DNA from: Metabacillus litoralis
GTDB taxonomy: Bacteria > Bacillota > Bacilli > Bacillales > Bacillaceae
Direction: 5' to 3'
Assembly (NCBI RefSeq): GCF_020524045.1
Contig: NZ_JAIVKL010000002.1
Coordinates: forward strand, 1-64,000
DNA length: 64,000 nucleotides
Part shown: positions 35,849 to 44,758 of the stretch, in pieces
Layout: every line of letters begins with the position of its first letter
Numbering within the stretch: the first letter of the stretch is position 1
Position numbers and translations under genes: made by a program
Notes under the pieces: model-generated
Told to the model about the DNA's origin: nothing
What the model saw: the letters and a program-made list of their open reading frames with translations, nothing else
Databases searched by the model: none

Positions 35849-36850
35849 TTGTTCATACTAGCAAGAAATTCAATAGAAATCTTAAGCCTCTCCTATCATT
35901 ATGTAAACAAGAATACTTTCTCTCTAAGGATACAATATTTAATAATAATTGTGGTTTTAACAATCACTATGTTGGGTATAAGTGGTATGAAAATATATCA
36001 AGTGGCTATTAGGGGGAACATTGTAGAAATGAACATAAAAGAAATCTTAAAGCATGAATTAGAATCTTACATTAAAAAAAATGAGATAACATTTGAAAAC
36101 CAATTACTTTCCGAAGCAGTTAATGTTTCAGGAAAGATCAATGATATATTAAGAATGGGAAACATTGATTTATTAAAAAATGCTAAAAAGTTAATTTACT
36201 TTATTGTTGACCAAAACGGTGAAGAACTCATCTCTTTTGGTCAACACGAAGGTATTGCATGGGCAGGGCATTCACTAACACTTTCTTTAAAATTAGAATG
36301 GGTTCAAGCAATTAGAAGAACTTTGTGGGAGATTATTTCTACTCTTAACGGAGAAAAACAAATACATATTAAAGATTCCGAATTTTTCGAACTGGAAAAG
36401 GTAATAAATGACCAGCTTGACCAATTTCTAAATACATTCTTTATTAGTTATTCAAAATACAAAGATGAAATGCTTTTAAAACAGAGAGAAATAGTGGAAC
36501 ATTTATCGGTTCCGATTATTCCTGTCAGCGAAGCAGTTTCTGTTTTACCTTTAATTGGAAATATCGATTCTTTTAGGATTGAAATAATAGAAGAAAAAGT
36601 GTTAAATGAACTAGCTAAAACTAGATTTCAAACACTTGTTATAGATTTATCAGGTATCGCTATGATGGAACTAGATGTTATCGATCAATTTGAAAAGATT
36701 TTAGCAGGAGTGAAATTGATGGGTTGCCAAGCCATCATCACTGGACTTAGACCTGACCTGGTAAGAAAAATGGTGCATGCAGGTATTCGATTTGAAAAAG
36801 ATGCAGAAACAAATGGTACACTTCAAGAGACATTAAAAAAATATCTTTAA
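35849..36850 (+). CDS. RsbR-like STAS-domain protein with a membrane segment
   Basis: Up to 333 aa; the TTG at 35849 has no ribosome binding site, so the true 5' end is uncertain and may be truncated. A single hydrophobic helix lies at about 30-50, then a helical region of about 160 residues, then a C-terminal STAS domain (about 215-333) with 'SVPIIPVSEAV', 'LPLIGNID' and 'VIDLSGIAMMELDV'. It resembles RsbR co-antagonists of the stressosome. The position equal to RsbRA Thr205 looks to be Leu here, so phosphorylation there is unlikely. Terminator follows directly. Confidence 0.7.
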   Translation: MFILARNSIEILSLSYHYVNKNTFSLRIQYLIIIVVLTITMLGISGMKIYQVAIRGNIVEMNIKEILKHELESYIKKNEITFENQLLSEAVNVSGKINDILRMGNIDLLKNAKKLIYFIVDQNGEELISFGQHEGIAWAGHSLTLSLKLEWVQAIRRTLWEIISTLNGEKQIHIKDSEFFELEKVINDQLDQFLNTFFISYSKYKDEMLLKQREIVEHLSVPIIPVSEAVSVLPLIGNIDSFRIEIIEEKVLNELAKTRFQTLVIDLSGIAMMELDVIDQFEKILAGVKLMGCQAIITGLRPDLVRKMVHAGIRFEKDAETNGTLQETLKKYL

Positions 36851-36852
36851 TG

Positions 36853-36878
36853 AACAAGACCGCTTCGGCTGTCTTGTT
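36853..36878 (+). terminator. Terminator of the STAS gene
   Basis: AACAAGAC-N10-GTCTTGTT with an inner GC-TTCG-GC tetraloop, followed by a T-rich tail. Very stable, just 3 bp after the stop. Confidence 0.85.
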
Positions 36879-36964
36879 TAGTTTTATTTATAGTAGAAGA
36901 CTTAATAAGCAAAACTTCAGTCTTTCACTATAAAAAGCAACTATAAAATAATCAAGTAACTTAT

Positions 36965-37506
36965 TTATTCCCACACTCGTTGAAAAGTTACTTGATTAGC
37001 TTCATTCTTTAACAAAAAGACGTCAGGATTACTAAGCCTTCTCCACTGTTCGAACCTAAAATCCTTGTTAAAATACATTAATAGCAATGACATTAAATTC
37101 CCATGCGTAACAATGACTGTATTATTATTGGCTTTGCTATAAGCTTCCTCTACAACTTCAACAACTCGATTCATTGCTTCTCGACTGGACTCTCCCCCTT
37201 CAAACTTCAAGTCTATATCATCAAATGTACTTCTTAATTTTTCAAACCAATCAGGAATATTTTTGGTACTTAGAATTCGTTCTGATAATTTTCTATTAAT
37301 CTCAACGTCTATATTAAACCTTGTTGCAAGTGGGGTTATGGAATCAATCGCACGTTTATATGGACTTGATATAATGCGATCTATATTAGTATTCGAAAAA
37401 AATAAGATAGTTCTAATGTTTGTTCAAGACCTACATCTGTAAGTAGTGCATTAGGTGACTGTCCTTCTGCTTCACAATGCCTAATAACATATATTTTCTT
37501 CAACAT
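36965..37506 (-). pseudogene. Histidine phosphatase (phosphoglycerate-mutase-like) gene with a frameshift
   Basis: ATG at 37506 behind GGGAG opens 'MLKKIYVIRHCEAEGQ', the phosphohistidine motif RHCEAEG of the family. The frame stops 26 codons later. The next frame continues without gap: 'IDRIISSPYKRAIDS' and, from residue about 100 on, 'GGESSREAMNRVVE' and 'IVTHGNLMS' to a stop at 36965. The shift falls at a run of seven A (37396-37402), so a one-base indel in this homopolymer separates the halves. Full length would be about 180 aa. Confidence 0.8.
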
Positions 37507-37743
37507 AGACCAACTCCCATTCGATTGTTTCTTTTTTTCGAGAAGGATTTATTCATTTCATGATAACAATCCGATTCTTATCATATTACGTATAGTTCAT
37601 AAATGTATATTCGTTATTATATGTTTGTCGTAAATGAACGCACGTTACAGTAGCTTCAGTAAGAATCTAGCATTCAACTCATTCTTTTATGTTCAAAAAG
37701 GTGCCTATGTTATTACGGATACAATTTCGATTGCGGAACTATA

Positions 37744-38622
37744 TCAATTAATTAATTTAGATGCAGCTGTAAGCCATACGGTGGAAAATTCTTTCACAGA
37801 CGAATATCTATTATCTCTATTCTCTTCAACTGATTTTTTTGCTATTTCATAAAGTTCTTGGCTTGCATCCCACTTCAACCATGAACGATCTAGCTCTCCA
37901 CCGAACAAACCAAACGCTATTGCACCCATATTAAATACATTTGTTTTTTCATCAATCATAGATCCATATTGGAACTCTTCTGGAGACATAAACCTTGAGG
38001 AACCCCAAAGTCTCCCCATTGAATTTATGAAAGGTTTTCTCTTATACATATCAATATCACATATTTTCGTTACATTATTTGTGAAGTCATATAATATACT
38101 TCCATCATAAAAGTCGACTGCTACATAATTTTTATTTTCCACTTCAACATGGAATTCCAATATATTTTTATATGATTCTAACCTCTGTTGGATTGAAAGT
38201 TGTCTATATCGACAATATGGAGAGTCAGGGTGAGTATATTTGTGTGGGGGAGGAAATGACCAATGTGAGTGTAAACATTCCCCATCAAACCATTTAAAAA
38301 CAGCTACATAACCATTTTCAGTTTCAAAATGGTCCAGCAAATTAATTAAGTGTTTATTTTGTAAGTTTTTATAAATCTCAATTGAAGATTTTAACCTTGC
38401 TATCGCTTCCTCTGGTTGTCCAGTATATTCTTTCGTTTTTGCACCAGCATATTTCACAAACTTTTTTATTCCTTTAGCTTCGATACCAAAACATATATTA
38501 CCTGAATCCTGTTGATCGAACACACAAAACACATCACCCATCGTTTTTAGCCAATCGAAATTATGCTTTTCTTTTAATTGGAACGATATTTTATCAAAGT
38601 TTACAGTGTGAATTTTTGTCAT
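37744..38622 (-). CDS. Atypical Ser/Thr protein kinase-like protein
   Basis: 292 aa, start at 38622 behind GAGGGA. A kinase-like fold is suggested by the beta-3 lysine in 'KKFVKYAG' (about residue 57), a catalytic-loop-like 'VAVDFYDGSILYDF' (about 165), 'KICDID' in place of DFG, and 'FMSPEE' in place of APE. The HRD motif is not intact and the glycine-rich loop is weak. It may be a degenerate kinase. Orphan gene; the neighbour at 38891 is unrelated. Confidence 0.65.
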   Translation of the reverse strand: MTKIHTVNFDKISFQLKEKHNFDWLKTMGDVFCVFDQQDSGNICFGIEAKGIKKFVKYAGAKTKEYTGQPEEAIARLKSSIEIYKNLQNKHLINLLDHFETENGYVAVFKWFDGECLHSHWSFPPPHKYTHPDSPYCRYRQLSIQQRLESYKNILEFHVEVENKNYVAVDFYDGSILYDFTNNVTKICDIDMYKRKPFINSMGRLWGSSRFMSPEEFQYGSMIDEKTNVFNMGAIAFGLFGGELDRSWLKWDASQELYEIAKKSVEENRDNRYSSVKEFSTVWLTAASKLIN

Positions 38623-38890
38623 ATATGATCTCAATCCCTCGTTCTCTTTTTGATAAAAAAAGTGTAAGTTAATACCACCATCTAGGCATTAACTATCTAT
38701 TCCTTTATTTCAATTATAATCAATAATTATAGAAAAATTGCTAGTAGGTTCTTAAATTCTCCAATTCAGATTATTTACAGTAGGACAATTGGCTGAAGAG
38801 ATATTGGTTTAATATACTTATTACCTTTCCTTATAACAAAGCATCATTCTATATCTCTAACTTTAAATATTGAAAACATCTCATTTCCAA

Positions 38891-39346
38891 CTATATATTA
38901 ACTCTTAATAACTCATAGCAACTATTAAAGTAAGCATGTATTCTATGCCCACCAAATAAATCACCATCATTATATTCACAGTAAATTTCATTTTCGCTTA
39001 TTTCAATATCATAAAGAATTATTGCATCTCGAAATTCCTCTATTGTTATATCAAACTCTCCTTCATCTACAGCATCCCAATTAAGAGTTTTATCATTTTC
39101 ATCATATTCAGGCCAGAAATCATTTTTATATTCAATCATATTCTCTGCAATAGCTACTTTCGCCTTACTATTGAATTCATCCAAACATAAAAAAAGTTTT
39201 TCTGCTGCTTTGATCAAGTCATCTACATCAAAAATATTACATATATCGATCTTCCAATGAATATTCCTCTCGTTTGCCTCATATGATTTGTTCCCCTCAT
39301 TATATGTAAACTCACCAATTAAACTATTTTTTATTGATTTCTTCAT
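38891..39346 (-). CDS. DUF2262-like protein, 151 aa
   Basis: Acidic, soluble. A C-terminal 'EIYCEYNDGDLFGGHRIHAYF' and an acidic centre fit the DUF2262 group, whose members are usually stand-alone proteins or possible immunity proteins. No toxin gene is next to it. AGGA-type site upstream. Function unknown. Confidence 0.6.
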   Translation of the reverse strand: MKKSIKNSLIGEFTYNEGNKSYEANERNIHWKIDICNIFDVDDLIKAAEKLFLCLDEFNSKAKVAIAENMIEYKNDFWPEYDENDKTLNWDAVDEGEFDITIEEFRDAIILYDIEISENEIYCEYNDGDLFGGHRIHAYFNSCYELLRVNI

Positions 39347-39583
39347 CTCTAAATCCTTTCTATTAGACTAGAAAAAACACTATTATCTCTATTCTATTAT
39401 GTAAGTTACTATCCTTCTTTAAAAGAAATGCCCTGTTCTTCCTCATACACTCAATTAAATCAACGATCATTTGAAAGGTTGTATGGAAAACCTAACATAT
39501 ATACTTTCTCACAAACCTGCTCTTTACATAAAAAAACGCAAATGTTACACATTCACCTTTGATAACTAGTAAGAATGACGCAG

Positions 39584-40366
39584 TTAGTCTTTATCAAAAA
39601 CTACACTGATTACGGATTCCCATGCTGTCGAGGTAGGATCAATAATTTTGAAATGCTCAACATTTGGAAGAATTAATAGTTTTACATTACTACCTTTTTT
39701 TACTGCCTCTAAATAGTAATCTTTACTTAATTCTACTGGCACATGTCGATCAAGCTCACCATGAACTAAAACATGTTCTATATTCAATGGAGTCAACTCT
39801 TTTGGAGAAGCAGCTTTATATCGTTCACAAAACTCTTTTGGAGGTCCACCCATAAGTCCTGCTACAAGACTTTTAATACCTCTTCCTTCGTGATATTCCC
39901 ACATTTTGTTTAAATCTGTTACTCCAGCTAAGCTTACTACTTTCTTAACGGGTACTATCAATTTGTTAAAGATTTGTTCTGTATTTAATGTGTTCACTCT
40001 AGAAGCAACCCAAAGTGCTAAATGACCTCCTGCAGAATGACCAATGATATTTACATTCGTTAAGTCTAAATTGTATGCTTCCTTTAGTTGATACAATTGA
40101 TTAATTGCGTCAATTACATCATTAAAAGTACCTTTCCAACCTCCTCCTTCTTCCCCTACTCGGCGATACTCGATATTCCATGTAGCATATCCCCTACTCG
40201 TTAAATCTTTTGCAATAGGGTTATTTTCTTCAAGATCGAATTTAGATTGCCAAAAACCTCCATGAATCAAGACTATTATTTTGGATGGTTTATTGCTATC
40301 AGGAATTCTTAATACTCCAAATTGTGAGCTATGTTCCCCATAAGATATATTAATTGTGCGTGACAT
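39584..40366 (-). CDS. Alpha/beta hydrolase (kynurenine-formamidase/BD-FAE-like)
   Basis: 260 aa. Oxyanion motif 'LIHGGFW' near residue 35, nucleophile elbow GHSAGGH with Ser111, then 'VHGELDRHVP' (Asp) and 'NVEHFKI' (His). This triad and spacing match the arylformamidase/esterase branch. It likely hydrolyses small esters or amides in the cytosol. Monocistronic. The 337-bp stretch upstream (40367-40703) has no gene and no distinct signal beyond a short AAACGACGTTT palindrome. Confidence 0.85.
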   Translation of the reverse strand: MSRTINISYGEHSSQFGVLRIPDSNKPSKIIVLIHGGFWQSKFDLEENNPIAKDLTSRGYATWNIEYRRVGEEGGGWKGTFNDVIDAINQLYQLKEAYNLDLTNVNIIGHSAGGHLALWVASRVNTLNTEQIFNKLIVPVKKVVSLAGVTDLNKMWEYHEGRGIKSLVAGLMGGPPKEFCERYKAASPKELTPLNIEHVLVHGELDRHVPVELSKDYYLEAVKKGSNVKLLILPNVEHFKIIDPTSTAWESVISVVFDKD

Positions 40367-40703
40367 AACCTACTCCTTAACGAATTATTTTTAAGAAGAT
40401 ACCTCTCCTATCTATAGTACAAGTCTCATACCCTTTAATATCTATAACATTATTTCATGTTTAACACTCATTATTCCCATTAAAAAAAACGACGTTTCTT
40501 TTGGTACAGATAAGCGCTCTTGATTAACATATAATAAAAGCTCCCGTTAATTTAAAAAGAAAATTTCATAAATCATTTTGTTAGTTTGGTTATCACAAAG
40601 AACGAAATAAAGGTTATTATTTCCTAATACCAATAGATGTAAAAGCTAGTGTAAAGATGATATCAAGGGTGTAAGATAGATTTGTATACGAGACTAATAG
40701 TAT

Positions 40704-41252
40704 CTATATTATGAGTTTTGCTATATAAAGCGCCATTAGTGCAAGAGGAGTTTGGGCGATAAAACCAATAGCAAAATAGCTTAGAAGTCTTAATTTAGTA
40801 ACTTCTCTTTCTTTAATAAGAAACATAGCTGTAAAAAATGTATAAGGATACAAAATAAAAATAGATGTAATTATGCCGGGAACATAATCCTTGAAGAAAA
40901 TGAACTGCCCAAAATGACCAATCCCATTTGCTAAAAGAATTCCCGGTACCAAAAACGCAAGGAAAGTAGTTGGTTTCATACCCAAAAACCTTTTGTCCTT
41001 AAATGCTATATAACAGCCCATCGAAGCTATAAACCATAGTAAAGTAAAAGCAAATGAAAACTCTAAAGTTGTTATACTAAATGGTAATACATTTGAATTT
41101 TTTTCAAGAAAACTCTCAACTGTTATGATCTCTTCAATATCATGAATTAAATATAACGGAGGAAAAAGTAATAAGAGCCTTCTAAACATTGAATCATCGT
41201 ATTCTTTAACTATTTCCATACTTTTCACCTTTTCAACTTTTTTCAAATGCAT
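40704..41252 (-). CDS. HXXEE-domain membrane protein
   Basis: 182 aa with about five helices; the first helix carries HDIEE, the motif that names the family, and later 'GIGHFGQF' and 'PLALMALY'. Two starts are possible: 41252 with AAGGAG at 9 nt, or 12 codons later with AAGGTG. Substrate and function unknown. Confidence 0.8.
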   Translation of the reverse strand: MHLKKVEKVKSMEIVKEYDDSMFRRLLLLFPPLYLIHDIEEIITVESFLEKNSNVLPFSITTLEFSFAFTLLWFIASMGCYIAFKDKRFLGMKPTTFLAFLVPGILLANGIGHFGQFIFFKDYVPGIITSIFILYPYTFFTAMFLIKEREVTKLRLLSYFAIGFIAQTPLALMALYIAKLII

Positions 41253-41458
41253 TGAAGAAACTCCTTCAAATTTACTTTCTCAACTATCATCCCCTTTTAA
41301 CTGTATAAGCCTTTTCCTTTTACAAAAAATGCCGTTCTATTGTAGAAAATCATTATTAAACATATTTTTTAATATTCAATCATTTGAATCAATTTCATAA
41401 TTCACATTTCTAAAGAAACATAGACTTGCAGAATTTTAAACCTTATAAAATTTTGAGG

Positions 41459-41757
41459 TTAAACTGCTTTTTTCTGATTCAATAAGACATTGATTCGATA
41501 AATAACTAATTTTGATGCATTATAAACTAAAGTAACCAGGTCAAAGTGAACTTTGGCACATTTTCCGGTTCGATAATGAACGTTGTTCAATTGGAAGTTT
41601 ATGCCCCACTCTAGATCTTGGAAAATCTCAGAACGAAGTGTTACTAAAGGAACGTCTAATGGATCTTCAAATTTCTTTTCAAAAAGCGGAAGATTAGATT
41701 CACGTTCCGCTTTTTCAATCAACCACTGATCACGTTCTGCCTTAGATTTTAGCCCAC
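41459..41757 (-). pseudogene. Orphan C-terminal coding fragment, perhaps transposase-derived
   Basis: About 97 codons with no start codon with a ribosome binding site (only a TTG at 41722). They begin immediately after the stop of the next gene upstream with 'VKKRGLKSKAERDQWLIEK' and end 'LNQKKAV'. The basic, mixed composition and lack of a 5' end suggest a fragment of a larger gene, possibly a transposase. I cannot match it to a specific family. Confidence 0.3.
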
Positions 41758-41763
41758 GTTTTT

Positions 41764-42048
41764 TTACCTATTGTTTTCAATTGATTTCGATTTAGTGAAA
41801 AGACCGGCAATGATTGTGACGATTCCACCAATCAATATGATGAAGTAAAAAAGCATTAAGGTTGCTGTTCCGTCGAGCCCATGGAGCAAATTGATTTCGT
41901 GTAACAACGGTAACATTAATGGATAGGTTAAAATCGATAATATTAAGACAAATCCAGTTATTATTCTATTTTTCTTATTCCTTGTAGTTAGGTATAAAGA
42001 GAAACAAACAATTACATTTGCTAATATTATAAAAATGGCTAATGTCAT
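41764..42048 (-). CDS. Small membrane protein, three helices, 94 aa
   Basis: Start at 42048, behind AAGG at 9 nt; the ATG at 42069 has no site. Three hydrophobic helices, the last followed by 'FTKSKSIENNR'. Not recognised. A degraded stretch similar to its 3' part lies at 43140-43215. Confidence 0.65.
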   Translation of the reverse strand: MTLAIFIILANVIVCFSLYLTTRNKKNRIITGFVLILSILTYPLMLPLLHEINLLHGLDGTATLMLFYFIILIGGIVTIIAGLFTKSKSIENNR

Positions 42049-42468
42049 TTTAAATAACCTTCCTTTCATCTTGAATACATTTTACCATTTAAATCCAAAA
42101 ACCTATATACCAAATCTACTTCTTTAACATTCAATAATAGTGAGTAATTTTCAACTTCAAAAAAACCTCTCAGTAAGGTAATAGTATCAACACCACTACT
42201 TGAGTTTGTTTTCCAAAAACACATTCATATCTTGTGATCATTTACCCATTTTAATCAATCCCACCTTAATAACTATAATCAGGAAGGAAATCGCTAGCAT
42301 GCTTTATAAAAGCATCAGCTAGTTCAGAAACCTATGTTGAATTACAACCTTTACTTTACTTCATGATCTCTTACTTAAATAAACTATTTTTCAAAATCAA
42401 GAAGGAAATATATAAAAGCTAGAGAATTCTACTGTTATTAACTAAATTTTAAATTAAGAGGTGCATGT
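42049..42468. other. Intergenic, nothing recognised
   Basis: About 420 bp between divergent genes, AT-rich. No gene, repeat or hairpin that I could support; promoters for both sides are presumably here. Confidence 0.4.
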
Positions 42469-42879
42469 ATGAGTGTCCAAGCCGAAAAAATTTTCATTAA
42501 TTTAGCTGTTAATGATTTGAACAAAACTAAAGAGTTTTTTTCTACAATAGGATTTGAATTTAACCCTCAATTCACGAATGATTTAGCTGCATGCATGGTT
42601 ATTAGTGAGCATATTTATGTGATGTTGCTAACAGAGGGTCATTTTAAGACTTTTACTAATAAGGAGATTGCAGACTCTACTAAAACAACTGAAGCTATTG
42701 TAAGTTTATCTCTAGATAGCAGAGAGAAAGTCAAGGAAATTGTAAACAAGGCTCTAGATGCTGGAGCAAAGCCCTCAAAAGAACCACAAGATCATGGCTT
42801 TATGTATGGATGGGGTTTCCAAGATATTGACGGTCATCTTTGGGAACTTTTTTACATGGACCCGAGTGCTATCCAATAA
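42469..42879 (+). CDS. VOC-family (glyoxalase/bleomycin-resistance-like) protein
   Basis: 136 aa, one vicinal-oxygen-chelate fold: 'FINLAVNDLNKTKEFFSTIGFEFNPQF', 'DAGAKPSKEPQDHGFMYGWGFQDIDGHLWELFYMD'. The last Asp/His/Glu positions look like metal ligands. Members bind metals or antibiotics; the substrate is not evident. AGAGGTG site, terminator after the stop. Confidence 0.88.
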   Translation: MSVQAEKIFINLAVNDLNKTKEFFSTIGFEFNPQFTNDLAACMVISEHIYVMLLTEGHFKTFTNKEIADSTKTTEAIVSLSLDSREKVKEIVNKALDAGAKPSKEPQDHGFMYGWGFQDIDGHLWELFYMDPSAIQ

Positions 42880-42968
42880 GATCTAATAATTAACTATTTA
42901 AACATGATGTTTATCAATTGAAAATTTGTAAATAGACTAATACAAACAATTCTTATACTAAACAAATT

Positions 42969-42998
42969 CAAAGACCACCAAAAATTTGGTGGTCTTTG
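42969..42998 (+). terminator. Terminator of the VOC gene
   Basis: CAAAGACCACCAAA and TTTGGTGGTCTTTG form a perfect 14-bp stem with a 2-nt loop, followed by a weakly T-rich run. It may act on both strands. Confidence 0.8.
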
Positions 42999-43139
42999 AA
43001 TTATTTATATTTTTTACAATCCAACCTTTAAAATGAAGAGATAAACGTAACCCTTCCATATCACTGGGCTCCATTCTTTAATATGTGAAAATCTTTCTTT
43101 TTTCTAACTTCACTTCTTATAATTAAATTTCCACCTACC

Positions 43140-43215
43140 GTTTCCACTGAATTTTGTTTTAGTGAAAGACCTTCAATGGTAAGTGGCAAGTCCACCAATA
43201 TGATAAAATAAAATC
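43140..43215 (-). pseudogene. Degraded copy of the 3' end of the small membrane protein gene at 41764
   Basis: This stretch lines up with 41776-41855 base by base with about two thirds identity, including GTGAAA.GACC, CAATG, TCCACCAAT and ATGAT.AA.TAAAA. It is full of small gaps and has no open frame. It is a remnant of duplication. Confidence 0.45.
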
Positions 43216-43260
43216 TTAGTATAATAGATTGTTTTTTATTTTAAATTTCTTGAAAATCCA

Positions 43261-43330
43261 AAATGTAAAAAACATTTGACATTTTAGACACTAATGCTAC
43301 AATAATAAATGTAAAATACTTTTTACATTT
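43261..43330 (+). promoter_or_regulatory. Promoter with operator repeats of the membrane protein/XRE unit
   Basis: A sigma-A promoter: TTGACA at 43276-43281, 16-bp spacer, TACAAT at 43298-43303. It is flanked by AAATGT-N5-ACATTT (43261-43277) and by a perfect 10-bp dyad AAATGTAAAA-TACT-TTTTACATTT (43307-43330), just before the AAGGAGG site. The dyads share AAATGTAAA and overlap both promoter ends, as expected of an autoregulating repressor, presumably the XRE protein encoded second in the unit. Confidence 0.75.
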
Positions 43331-43351
43331 TAATAAGGAGGAAACTAAAGA

Positions 43352-43654
43352 ATGGATTGGGTTAAATTAGTGTATTCAGTCATATTGTTAGTTTGCGGAA
43401 TTTTGATTTTTGTAGCATCTTTTTCTAAAAAGAGTGATGAAAGAAGAAAGTTTATCAACACGAAAGCTCAATCATATGCATTTATCGTCGTTGTAGGTAT
43501 GCTAATTTTAGAAGTTGTAGAGTCAATTTATCTAACTATTCAGGGGAATACTTCTTATGATGGTATGGGAATTTCGCCGATTGTGTTTTTGACGGTGATT
43601 TCAATTATATACCTGATAACATTACTAATTTACAGAAAAAAATTTGGTGATTAA
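43352..43654 (+). CDS. DUF2178-like small membrane protein, 100 aa
   Basis: Three hydrophobic helices; a basic loop 'KKSDERRKFINTKAQSYAF' follows the first helix, as in the small membrane proteins commonly paired with XRE regulators. AAGGAGG site. Its stop is directly followed by the XRE start, so both are translated together. Confidence 0.8.
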   Translation: MDWVKLVYSVILLVCGILIFVASFSKKSDERRKFINTKAQSYAFIVVVGMLILEVVESIYLTIQGNTSYDGMGISPIVFLTVISIIYLITLLIYRKKFGD

Positions 43655-43858
43655 ATGAATAATCACATTAAGCAATTAAGAAAATCAGCTAAATTATCTC
43701 AGGAAGAACTAGCTAAACGCTGTAAGGTATCGAGACAAACAATAAATGCAATTGAAAATGATAAATACGACCCTACCTTACAATTAGCGTTTGACATAGC
43801 TTCTGTATTGGATACGACAGTAGATGAGCTTTTCATCAGTGCATCAATTAAAAAGTGA
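43655..43858 (+). CDS. XRE-family helix-turn-helix repressor
   Basis: 67 aa, a single Cro/CI HTH domain: 'IKQLRKSAKLSQEELAKRCKVSRQTINAIENDKYDPTLQLAFDIASVL'. It is close to the YozG-like regulators. Probably binds the AAATGTAAAA dyads upstream of its operon and represses it. Terminator follows within 10 bp. Confidence 0.93.
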   Translation: MNNHIKQLRKSAKLSQEELAKRCKVSRQTINAIENDKYDPTLQLAFDIASVLDTTVDELFISASIKK

Positions 43859-43864
43859 AAAATC

Positions 43865-43889
43865 GACCTCATTTTCAGAGGTCTTTTTT
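43865..43889 (+). terminator. Terminator of the membrane protein/XRE unit
   Basis: GACCTC-ATTTTCA-GAGGTC followed by six T. Confidence 0.85.
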
Positions 43890-43961
43890 ATACACTTCTC
43901 CGCATTTGTATTGTTGGGTTATCTGATCTTTCAACAATTGATCAATAAAAAATAAAACATG

Positions 43962-44716
43962 TTAACTATTCGTTTTTACAAACTCTAATGTCATCTCACT
44001 GACCTTCTTATTACTTGCTTCTGAAAAACCGTGACCTTCACCAGAAAAAATTTCAATTTTAGCTTGAGGATACACCATTGCTGCCTTCTTTCCATAGTCA
44101 AGTGGTACAATTTCATCTTGATCTCCATGAAAAATCACTACATTTTTATTAAAATTCCCAATATGTTCGAACACATTATATCCGTGAATTGACTCAAAGA
44201 ATACTCGACCTAATTGAACACCCCATAATTCATGTGTATCAGGAATGCTCTCAAGTGTTGGAAATTTATTATTCCAATCATCTGCAATACATAACGCTGG
44301 AAAGAGCAAAAGAAGACCTTTAATTTCCTCTACATATTCTTCCGCTACTAATGCAGATACTAATCCTCCCTGACTTCCTCCAAATAAAAAGATATTAGTA
44401 GAATCAACATTCTCCCAATTCTTTACGTTTTCGATGATCGCACACAGATCATCTTTTTCTGTAAATATAGACATTTCATTCGTCTTAAGATCACTCTTTG
44501 AATGAACAGAACCACCACAAAAATCGAAGCATAAAGCAGCTATGTCATTTTTAGCTAAAAAGTCACTATTCATCGCAAAATCTACATTTGTTCCATTAAA
44601 ACCATGGCTGAATATTACGAGGGGGACTTCTCCTTACTATTAGGTCTATAATAGACACTATGAATTTCCCTATCATGATGCTTAATCTTCACAATTTCTT
44701 TTTTATAACTACTCAT
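43962..44716 (-). pseudogene. Alpha/beta hydrolase gene with a frameshift
   Basis: A GGTGGAGGG site and ATG at 44716 start a reading frame that ends after about 30 codons. The adjoining frame picks up with 'PLVIFSHGFNG', the oxyanion motif of alpha/beta hydrolases, and continues with 'LFGGSQGGLVSALVA' (nucleophile Ser), 'FHGDQDEIVP' and 'GEGHGFSEA' (Asp, His) to 43962. The shift is at a run of five G (44621-44625, plus strand). All catalytic residues are intact in the 3' part, so the lesion is recent or artefactual. Confidence 0.8.
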
Positions 44717-44758
44717 TTTTATCCCTCCACCCTTAAATTTAATATTGTAAGCCATTTA

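Noticed and set aside
37634-37852. 72-codon plus-strand frame
   Set aside because: Its second half is antisense to the kinase-like gene; no ribosome binding site and no recognisable motif.
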